From Pomphorhynchus laevis (Eukaryota > Acanthocephala > Palaeacanthocephala > Echinorhynchida > Pomphorhynchidae): a stretch of 64,000 nucleotides of DNA. Numbering within the stretch: the stretch's first letter is position 1; every line of letters begins with the position of its first letter. Of this stretch, positions 56,160-64,000 are shown piece by piece. The notes under the pieces were generated by a model. The model was given only the letters and a program-made list of their open reading frames with translations, had not been told where the DNA came from and did not search any database. The translations under genes and the position numbers were made by a program. The DNA lies in NCBI GenBank assembly GCA_012934845.2, contig WNNJ02003400.1, positions 1 to 64,000 of the forward strand, read 5' to 3'.

Positions 56160-56319
56160 TACTAATGTGTGTTACCTTGTTTCCTTGTATTTATTTAATT
56201 ATAGATTACTGAATAAAACCATCATTTGGTATCAAGTCTACAACAATTTATTCAGTAAAGTTTCGACTATCGTTACATGTAAAAGCTTAAAGCACCCAGC
56301 ACGTGCAGTCTGGAGCCGG

Positions 56320-57510
56320 ACGAGGGTAACGCTCAAGACGAGTGGAATCATTGGCGTCAGTTGTTCGAATTTTTGTCTTTGCAAACGGATACGAAAGATG
56401 AACAGAAGAGAGTTATACTCGTTAATCTGCTATCACGTCTCTACAAACTTATTAAAGATGTGCTACATTTGATCCCGCCATCAATACACTTAATCAAAAG
56501 TTTAAGAAGCCAATCAACGTCATTTTTGCGCGATTCCAATTGCATACATACTGGCAAGAAAAATCGATATACATCTCTATGTTCGACAGCTGGAAGATCT
56601 TGCCTCGCAATGTGATTTTCAAGCAGTAAACGCGGAAATAAATCTCACAAATCACATCGCATATTCGTTCATTCAAGGGACACATAACTCCTACATTTGA
56701 GAAAGGATTCTCGAGTCAAGCAAAAGTGACGTAGACGAAATCGTTTCGATGGCAGCATCATTAGAGGCAGCTTAACAACAAGCAGTCTTATTTGTCCCCT
56801 CCGACAATACGAGTCTAGCGACTGTTACACAAAAAATGACGAATCCGAACAATTCGCTGAAAATCATAAACAACTGTTTAACGCTGCCCTCCGTAAAAGC
56901 AAATTATGCTTATTCTGTGGCAATAACTATCATCCTCGTACTCAATGTCCGGCGCGTCATATCACATGTTTCAGTTGCCGAAAATCTGGGCATTTCGCCA
57001 AGGTATGCCGCTCAAAACATAGGATTCCGACATCTACTTAATCTGCAATCTGTTCAATCTCTAAGCCTTCGATAGATCAGAAATAACTGGCGCGTGTTCG
57101 TATTGAGGGTAAGTTAGCCGAGGCTCTCGTAGATACCGGCAGCTGCGAGAATTTTATCGATTCAAATCTTGTGGACAGACTGGTATTCCATACAACTTCA
57201 TGTTACAAAAGGGTATATATGACTTCTGCATCCTCGGCAATTATCAAGAGTCAATGCTTGGTTTCAATTGAGTACAACAATACAATTTATGAACACCGCC
57301 ACTTCTTCGTTATTCCATCATTGTGTACCGATGTTATATTGGGTAGGGAATTCATTAAAGACCACGCGTATGTGAAATTTCCCTCTGGTAGAAAACTTCC
57401 CGGACTGACGGTCGTGATCACACTAAGTACGGTGGCAATCAAAACTAATCCAATCACACTTTTTCCAAGCCATTCGTATAATCTTTCACCAATTGCCACT
57501 AAATCAAGTT
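56320..57510 (+). pseudogene. Gypsy-3 gag-protease, frame-broken
   Basis: DEWNHWRQLFEFLSLQT (capsid), zinc knuckles CLFCGNNYHPRTQC and CFSCRKSGHFAKVC (both complete, unlike Gypsy-1), ALVDTGSCENFIDSN (protease DTG), FVIPSLCTDVILGREF. There are stops near 56700, 56775 and 57040, and several frame changes. Confidence 0.78.
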
Positions 57511-58150
57511 GACAAACACTTTCAAATGCCTTATTTATCCGAAGTGAAATAAATAAACTCCTAAAAGCTGACATTATCGAAGAAAGTCGTTCTGCTTGGA
57601 GAGCACAAGTCTTAGTCGTTACAAATCGAAATGACAAAAGTAGAATGGTAGTGGACTACTTCCGAACAATCAATCGCTTTACAACGCTAGATGCAACGTT
57701 GTAAAGCTAGTTGCAACGCTAGATGCGTATCCACTGCCAAATATCGAGCATCTGATATCAAAGATCGCATCACATTAAGTGTTTTTTACCGTTGACTTAT
57801 CTAATGCTTATCATCAAATTCCATTACTGAAAGAGGACAAGCAATACACTGCCTTTGAATCAGAGAGACGATTGTATCAATTTCGAGAGATCCCATTCGG
57901 ATTAAGTAATGCAGTTTCAGTATTCCAACACGTCATAAACAAGATTATCGAAGAGTACAAATTGGAAGGAGTGTTCTTCTATTTGGACGACATCATTATT
58001 TGCGGTTACGATTATAACGAACATGACATAGGATTCACCAAATTCGTCGACGTCATCCATAAATTGAATATCAAGCTTGCGGAAGAGAAATCAAATCTTC
58101 GAAAAACCAAACTCAACTTATTTGGGTATACAATTTTCAAAGTTGTGTGA
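57511..58150 (+). pseudogene. Gypsy-3 reverse transcriptase
   Basis: NKLLKADIIEESRSAWRAQ, MVVDYFRTINRFT, FTVDLSNAYHQIPLL (motif A), FGLSNAVSVFQHV (motif B), VFFYLDDIIICG (motif C, YLDD), KTKLNLFGYTI. A small duplication of the CAACGCTAGATG word at 57683-57725 shifts the frame before motif A. Confidence 0.8.
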
Positions 58151-58369
58151 AGCCTGATACCGATCGTATTCGTCCTCTTATGTCATATCATATTCCTGAA
58201 AATAACACAACTTTTAAGCGACTTTTGGGATTACTGGCTTATTATGCCAAATGAATTCCCGCCTTTTCGACGAAAATTCGACCTTTGGCTGATTGTAGCC
58301 AATTTACCTCAGATCAGAGTATCATTTAGAGAATAAAGGAACTGAAGATATAAATTTCTAATATATTTA

Positions 58370-59700
58370 TTTGCGCTTACAATCCAGACCTTCAATTGAC
58401 GGTAGAAACCGACGTTTCTTATTCATCCATTGACGCTGTTTTCAGTCAGGATGATCAGCCAATCGCTTTTTATTCGCGAAGCTTACCTAAATCATCATTA
58501 CGACAGTCAAGCGTCGAAAAAGAGGCTTTTGCTATAGTGGAAGCCCTTAAACATTGAAAACACTTTCTGATGGGCAGAATTTTCGACGTGATTACTGATC
58601 AGAGATCTGTTGCCTTTATGTTCAATCAGAATTTAGCAAACCGAATAAAAAACGACAAGGTTGCTCGTTGGAGATTAGAATTGGTGCCGTACAAGTTTGC
58701 AATTATATATAGACCAGGCAAGGCCAACAAAGCAGATGATGCAATGTCAAGAATTACATGTGCAACTAGCGGCTGTACTGGAGAATTGAGATACATACAC
58801 GAAAGCCTGTGTCATCCGGGAATAGCCAGATTGTTGCATTATGTCCGCTCACATAATTTGCCATATGACAAGAAAGACGTCGTAAATGTCACTTCATCCT
58901 GTCTTGTGTGTGCAGAGTTGTAGCCACGCTTTTTTAAACCAGTTCCAACACATATTATCAAGGCAGCGCAACCTTTCGAAAGATTAAGTATTGATTTTCA
59001 AGGCCCACTTTGATCCAAGCCAAGAATCGCTACCTTTGGTGTGTTATTGACGAATTTTTGAGATTTCCGTTCGCTATTCAGTGTCCGAATTGTTCGTCCT
59101 TGTCTGTGATCGACGCACTAAATCGTATCTTTAGTATTTTCGGTTATCCATCCAGCATACATAGCGATCAAGGATCATGCTTCCAATATACTGAAGTTCG
59201 TCATTATCTCAACTCTCGGGAAATCAGTTGTAGTCGAAGTACCATTCACATTCCACGATGTAATGGACAGACCGAACGTTACGTAGGAATTTTCTGGAAA
59301 ACCATTCAAATCGCTTTACGCACCGCTAAGAAGTCAAAAAATGATTGGGAATTTGTTCCGCCGGTTGTCCTATCTGCCTTGAGGACGATGTAGTGCACTG
59401 CTACAGGAGAGACCCCTCATGATCGTCCATGATCCTTATACAAAAAGTGATCCACCATGTTCTAAAGTAAATTTTTTACAGACCAATGGCCATTATGCTC
59501 TAGTTCAAACAGCTAATGGTAAAGAAGTTAATGTGTCCGTCAGAAAGCTAGCTCGATATCCCCAAGATCAAGCTGATAGATCTGCAGATGTTGCGGGAGA
59601 AACGCTGGAGGTAAGCGAAGAAAGTCGAATGGATTCGAATGGAAGTCTTCATTCTCCCTTTTATTATAATGAATCAGTTGCTGAGGCGAAATAGTATATT
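58370..59700 (+). pseudogene. Gypsy-3 RNase H and integrase
   Basis: TVETDVSYSSIDAVFSQ and SVEKEAFAIVEALKH (RNase H), RPGKANKADDAMSR, then HESLCHPGIARLLHYVRSH...CLVCAE (integrase HHCC). RLSIDFQGPL (Asp 1), SIHSDQGSCFQYTE (Asp 2, complete here) and NGQTERYVGIFWKT (Glu) follow. The tail NVSVRKLARYPQ leads to RSERNKKSPKYLDDY just before the LTR. Stops lie near 58557, 58921, 59013 and 59393. Confidence 0.8.
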
Positions 59701-59847
59701 CCCCAAGATGAGTACATTAACGAATCGTCGTTCAACGATCAACACGTGCCGAATGCAGACAATAACGAGGAACCACTGTTGAAGAGAAGCGAACGAAATA
59801 AGAAATCTCCCAAGTATTTGGATGATTACAAATGGGGAAGGGGAGAG

Positions 59848-59957
59848 TGTTATGCTAGTGGATAATGTGAACATTACTTATGTTTGTTACCTTGTTTCCT
59901 TGTATTTATTTAATAATAGATTACTGAATAAAACCATCATTTGGTATCAAGTCTACA
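59848..59957 (+). repeat. Gypsy-3 3' LTR
   Basis: Starts TGTTATGCTAGTGGATAATG, has AATAAAACCATCATTTGG, ends AAGTCTACA. Its last 80 bp match 56163-56242 almost exactly. Confidence 0.82.
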
Positions 59958-60293
59958 ATAGAAATATATTCAACAATTTTAAATTAATGATTGGTTATAG
60001 AAATTTGCTATTGTTTTAAACAAAAGTTGAAAAAAAAACAGTACTATTAAGTCGGTTTCTTATGCTAACTACTTTGGTATTCATGTTAATCTTACTATCA
60101 TGAAACAGAACAGTTTTACAAACAATATGGTTTTGTTCTACATAAACCATCATATCGTTAGACCTTGGAATTTTTTACAAATGACGTAATTTCGATATGT
60201 GTTCATTGTTAGTTTTTACGTTGTTTCCAGCAACCAATTCATCTCTAAACTTCAAGTGATTCTATTAAACTTCTAGATTGTACTGTTGGTAAA

Positions 60294-60482
60294 ATGGACC
60301 GGATGCAGCATCGATGCTTTAGCAAGACATGCAAACTAATATTCATGCTATCTCTTACGATGCTATTTTTTGTTGTTGAAATCATAAGTGGTTTTTTAAC
60401 TAGGTCTGTTGCCCTTGTCGCCGATTCCGCCCATATGTTGTCGGACTCGGGAGCATTACTAATCGCGCTGTTTTCCGTTCGC
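60294..60482 (+). CDS. Zinc transporter (SLC30A/CDF family), first coding exon
   Basis: The ATG at 60294 gives about 63 codons: a short cytosolic N-terminus, then a hydrophobic segment (LIFMLSLTMLFFVVEIISGF, transmembrane helix 1) and SVALVADSAHMLSDSGALLIAL, where the HxxxD-type zinc site of the CDF family (DSAHMLSD) is intact, then FSVR. A splice donor GTAAGT follows at 60483 in phase 0. CDF proteins export zinc from the cytosol or load it into vesicles by proton exchange. Further exons are not found in the remaining 3.5 kb, so the gene is either cut by the window or has long introns. Confidence 0.8.
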
Positions 60483-61530
60483 GTAAGTGTTTTGTTAATG
60501 GCTGTCTTCAATTATGATTAATCAAAAACAAATACGAACAGACATTTTCGAATAGTCAGTATTTTTGATCTTATACTATCAAATATATTCGTTATTTGTA
60601 TTGAGTATATTATGTCTAAACATAGTGTTTAGCAATATTCTGAACGGCGTTTTGATGCGAGACTAATCTATTGATTTATTCATTAATTAATTCATTAATT
60701 CATTAATTTATTCATTTATTCATTTTTCTTTTTCTACTTATTCTTCGAAAGGTAGTTTTTAATTAAAAATAACTGATTTTGATCCATTTATAAAATCTTG
60801 AATTTTACATAAATTATTCTTATATTTCGCTAGTTACAAGTAGCATCATAAGACAACAACAGTTGTCTGATGTTTACATACAACAGTCGATTATCAAAAA
60901 TATTAAAATATCTATAGTTATAAAAGATACAATATTTTTATATTTAATTTAAAAATTATTTGCAATATCTAGCGTTGAAACATACCAAAGTCTGTAAGCA
61001 TATAATGTATAAAAGTTACTTTAGGCACATATTTAACTATTTAAATAAAACAAAAATATTCTGGAATAAAACAAATTTTATTCAAATTTATTAAATTGTG
61101 TTAACAACTTGTTTTTATTTTTCATTTTTATTTATGATAATTTATATAAACATAATGGTTATTTCCACATAGGAGGATTTTTACAAAATTCTCCAATGGA
61201 TGCCAGCACAATCACATAAAACGTAGAGCGCTCAAAACGAGATATTCGTTCATCTAGCTATTTCCGTTTCTTGTTTTATTGGAAGGGATTAGAAGTATTG
61301 TTAGATGGATCCATATGACTGAATTGAGAACCGCTGCGATTTATCCCCTAACATACCACTGAATATAAAGTCTTGCATTATGATCCAATGCTGTAATAGA
61401 TCGCTCAAATATTACTCCACTTGGTAGTTTTTTAAAACATGGTTCAATATATACTGAGCAACATATTTTTGTGAGATTCTTCGCTCTCCTGTATTATACT
61501 ATATTATTATGTCTTATAGACGGTAGCTAC
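60483..61530. other. Probable zinc transporter intron / intergenic DNA
   Basis: AT-rich, with ATTAATTCATT-type short repeats at 60680-60725. No second CDF exon is recognised. Confidence 0.4.
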
Positions 61531-61782
61531 CTTTTTGGCATGTCAGACAATTTATAGTGTTAAAGGCGTTTTCACAAAGACAAACCGCTGTTGGATTAGG
61601 AGTATATTTCGATAATAGCCATGCTGATGCATCTTTGACTGAGTTGCAACATATGCTGCTCTCACTTTCGCATATTAGTTTTAACTCGTCGATTTTGCTC
61701 TTGTAAAATTTATCTTTTACCAGCCTTATACTATACGCAGTTTGCTTCTGGGGATGATGTAATAAAGATCCGGTCAACCATC
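61531..61782 (-). CDS. Cysteine-rich exon of an unidentified gene
   Basis: On the minus strand a polypyrimidine tract and AG (CCTCCTCTTTTAG) precede 61782, and a GTAGCT donor follows 61531. The 252-nt exon is symmetric in phase (1-1), typical of extracellular modules. It encodes HHPQKQTAYSIRLVKDKFY, then seven Cys in about 50 residues: LICESESSICC, VCLCENAF, NCLTCQK. The pattern faintly recalls GDNF-receptor-like Cys-rich domains, but I do not recognise it. It lies antisense to, and possibly inside an intron of, the zinc transporter. Confidence 0.45.
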
Positions 61783-62512
61783 CTAAAAGAGGAGGGTTGA
61801 ATAAAATTAACCAAAAATAATAATAATTTATATGTAATTTTTTGATAATTAATTTTTCTGAAAACATGAAATTTTCCTAATTTGTTTGTTTTGATAAAAA
61901 CTAAAATTTCTACAAAACATTTTTAGTAGCATTTTTCTATAAATTAACCATTAATAGACTAGTATTTCAAAAGGCTAGATTATTATAATCATCAATTTAT
62001 TCGAATAGAAGATAAAATTTACAAATAGTAAATAGTTAATTTTTAAACAGTTAATACTGATCCATTGTTGATAAATAATTATTAAAGTAGATCAAAGGAA
62101 AGACGAAATTATTTTTGATATCTCGCTAACTTTTCTTATCTTTTGCTATATTGTAAATCTGCTGCTTTATTTCGCATGTACACCTTCCTTCGTCTGAGTC
62201 GGTTTGCTTAACAGACAACTGCATCGGAAATCAAAGAACGTGCGTTATATATCATTTTTAATCGAAGGAGAAGAGTTAAATATTCTTGTCGGTTCTTGTC
62301 TTGAAATATAATTAGTCTCGTTTCTTTCGTGTCTGCAATTTGCGACCGTTGCTAGATGAATATTGTTGATAGTTTAGTCGAAAATAGATTAATGATTACA
62401 ATGTAATTTTCTGAAGATGTTAACAGAAGTTTGCGAAATATCAAAAATAATTTCCTCTTTTATTTGATCCAGCTCCAATAATTAATATCATCTTTAGAAA
62501 ATTTTGTAATTT

Positions 62513-62544
62513 CTGATGATGCTAACAGAAGTTTGCGAAATATC
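62513..62544 (+). ncRNA. Hammerhead-like motif with canonical CTGATGA
   Basis: CTGATGA, T, stem GCTAAC, loop AGAA, stem GTTTGC (one U-U mismatch), GAAA, TATC. The core heptamer is canonical; the extra T after A9 is not. Confidence 0.45.
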
Positions 62545-62627
62545 AAACATAATTTCCTCTTTGCTTTGATCCAGCTCCAATAATTCTTTATCAATAATGG
62601 ATCATTATCAACTATTGAGGTAATTTT

Positions 62628-62659
62628 CTGAAGATGCTAACAGAAATTAGCGAAATATC
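62628..62659 (+). ncRNA. Hammerhead-like motif
   Basis: CTGAAGA, T, GCTAAC, AGAA, ATTAGC, GAAA, TATC. Stem II has one A-C mismatch next to the loop. Confidence 0.4.
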
Positions 62660-63067
62660 AAACATAATTTCCTCATTTCTTTGATCCAGCTCCAATAATT
62701 ATTTATCTAATGTAGATTTACATTAACATGGAGCAATTTAGGATTACGAGTTAAAGGACTTTGATAGTACAGAACTTCTGATGTAGATCAGTACTTCAGA
62801 TGTATTCTGATACATCGTCTATTATTTATTAATCAATTCATAAAAACTCATTTTTATTTTAAAAATCAGTTTATAGTTGATAAATATTGTTTTTATAGCT
62901 GATACTGATCCATTATTGATAAATAATTATTGGAGTTGGACCAAAGAAAAGAGAAAGTTATTTTTGATATTTTGCTAACTTCTGTTAGCATCATCAGAAA
63001 TTACAAAATTTTCTAAAGATGATATTAATTATTAGAGCTGGATCAAAGAAAAGCGGAAATTATTTTT

Positions 63068-63099
63068 GATATTTCGCTAACTTCTGTTAGCATCTTCAG
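63068..63099 (-). ncRNA. Hammerhead-like motif, inverted copy
   Basis: On the minus strand CTGAAGA, T, GCTAAC, AGAA, GTTAGC, GAAA, TATC. All six stem II pairs are intact. Confidence 0.45.
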
Positions 63100-63223
63100 A
63101 AAATTACCACTAAGATGCTTACAGAAGTTAGGGAAATATCAAAAATAATTTCCGCTTTTCTTTGATCCAGCTCCAATAATTCTTTATAAATAATGGATCA
63201 GTATTAACTATTGAGGTAATTTT

Positions 63224-63255
63224 CTGAAGATGCTAACAATAGTTAGCGAAATATC
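63224..63255 (+). ncRNA. Hammerhead-like motif
   Basis: CTGAAGA, T, GCTAAC, AATA, GTTAGC, GAAA, TATC. Perfect stem II; the loop differs from the AGAA copies. Flanks ATTTT and AAAAAT can pair as stem I. Confidence 0.45.
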
Positions 63256-63338
63256 AAAAATAATTTCGTCTTTCCTTTGATCCAACTCCAATAATTATTT
63301 ATCAATAATGGATCATTATCAACTATTGAGGTAATTTT

Positions 63339-63370
63339 CTGAAGATGCTAACAATAGTTAGCGAAATATC
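63339..63370 (+). ncRNA. Hammerhead-like motif
   Basis: Identical core to 63224, 115 bp downstream in direct orientation, so a tandem pair exists that could act as a dimer. Confidence 0.45.
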
Positions 63371-63430
63371 AAAAATAATTTTGTCTTTTCTTTGATCCAG
63401 CTCCAATAATTATTTATCAATAATTATTAT

Positions 63431-64000
63431 TATTAATGTTTCAACAGCACATAAAAGCATGGCTTAATTGGCTGGTTCACTGCAGAAAAAAAAAGAAAAT
63501 ATAATAAAAGTATCACAAATACGGAAAAGCAGCTTTCCCCATGGCATCCTCCATCCGTAATTTCTTTTTGAATTCGTTGATATTGCTACTGCACACTGTT
63601 GACTCTCCAAGCCTATTCCACAGAGATACAACTCGCCGATCAAATTGGACAGCTCGTGATTTTCTTATCCTTTCACGTCGCAGGGTTAAACCATGGCCTC
63701 GGAGGATATTGGATGAGCGCAAATGAAGACAATCTCGAAGTGGATGATCCAAATCATTAAGAATTTGCCAGACCATACTCATATCGATGTACCGGCGGGT
63801 CCACGTGACAGTCTCAAGTCCAAGTGCTTTTAATCGATCAGGGTACGACAAAAATTTCAGTTGCGGTGCTAGCTTGGTAGCTCTATGAAGTACCCTCTCT
63901 GAACTAATATGTTCTTTTGAATTTTGGGGATACACACACGGCGCAGCATATAGAAGACGGCTCAATACATGAGCAAAGATTAGCGGACGTAGGGCAAATT
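63431..64000 (-). mobile_element. LINE-D, second copy, 3' end (continues outside window)
   Basis: Nearly identical to 53095-53660. Open on the minus strand from 63965 to 63513 (SRLLYAAPCVYPQN, SRAVQFDRRVVSLWNRLGES, ending MGKAAFPYL). It lacks the TGA present in the other copy, so it shows the intact C-terminus of LINE-D ORF2. The tail is ATTAATAATA-rich. The rest lies beyond the right edge. Confidence 0.85.

Larger units (their letters stand above)
56156..59957 (+). mobile_element. Gypsy-3, Ty3/Gypsy element with LTRs of about 110 bp, decayed
   Basis: 3' LTR 59848-59957 (TGTTATGC...GTCTACA). The 5' LTR is preserved only from 56156 to 56242. Internal order: gag, protease, RT, RNase H, integrase. 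Blocks align one to one with Gypsy-1 (DEWNHWRQ, FCGNNYHPRTQCPAR, VDTGSCENFID) but the family is distinct. More than ten stops or frame changes. Confidence 0.85.
62050..63420. repeat. Direct and inverted copies of a hammerhead-like repeat of about 110 bp
   Basis: Copies on the plus strand near 62405, 62513, 62628, 63112 (degraded), 63224 and 63339, and on the minus strand near 62135, 62997 and 63099. Each has TAATTTT, then CTGA(A/T)GATGCTAAC..GTTAGCGAAATATC, AAAAATAATTT, TTTGATCCAGCTCCAATAAT and TATCAATAATGGATCA. No coding content. Directly adjacent to a LINE-D 3' end at 63431. Confidence 0.85.

Overview
This window looks like AT-rich nuclear DNA of an invertebrate animal. Three observations support that: spliced genes with GT-AG introns (a PKC/PKN-type kinase with several introns of only 46-50 nt, and an SLC30A-type zinc transporter exon), a DNMT2/TRDMT1-type methyltransferase, and a dense load of metazoan retroelements (LINEs, Ty3/Gypsy, Penelope-like, a tRNA-derived SINE and a MITE). 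There is no prokaryotic gene organisation. I cannot name the species.

Layout. 1-3850: a LINE with a gag-like ORF1 and an endonuclease-RT ORF2. 3866-5600: SINE copies and three long inverted repeats. 5600-9800: mostly AT-rich DNA with a Penelope-like GIY-YIG relic and two hammerhead-like motifs. 10013-15541 (minus): the kinase gene, whose two large introns carry MITEs, an RT relic and a satellite of about 102 bp. 16396-19436: a frame-broken RT element with a putative restriction-like endonuclease motif. 19677-24176: a LINE piece, a deleted Gypsy element (Gypsy-2) and another RT relic. 25870-30125: dispersed MITE-bearing repeats and duplicated Penelope-like RT. 30200-34420: old LINE-C, with a LINE-B fragment nested inside it, then another LINE 3' end.

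34519-38770: Gypsy-1, with a three-LTR arrangement. 39904-41055: the DNMT2-like gene, apparently intronless and frameshifted. 39020-48965 otherwise: LINE-B copies and other LINE pieces, one of them with an 11-copy 20-bp array upstream of ORF1. 49005-51500: a second, more deleted Gypsy-2. 52430-56159: a LINE-B 3' end and a nearly complete LINE-D. 56156-59957: Gypsy-3, with short LTRs. 60294-60482: a zinc transporter exon. 61531-61782 (minus): a Cys-rich exon. 62050-63420: direct and inverted copies of a hammerhead-like repeat. 63431-64000: a second LINE-D copy.

Almost every retroelement reading frame is broken by stops or indels, so most of the window is decaying mobile DNA around two or three host genes. 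The most interesting signals are structural: a repeat with a hammerhead-type core and a palindromic stem III, a hairpin with a paired substitution at LINE 3' ends, long near-perfect palindromes, an iteron-like array at a LINE 5' end, and a nested LINE insertion whose removal restores the host reading frame.
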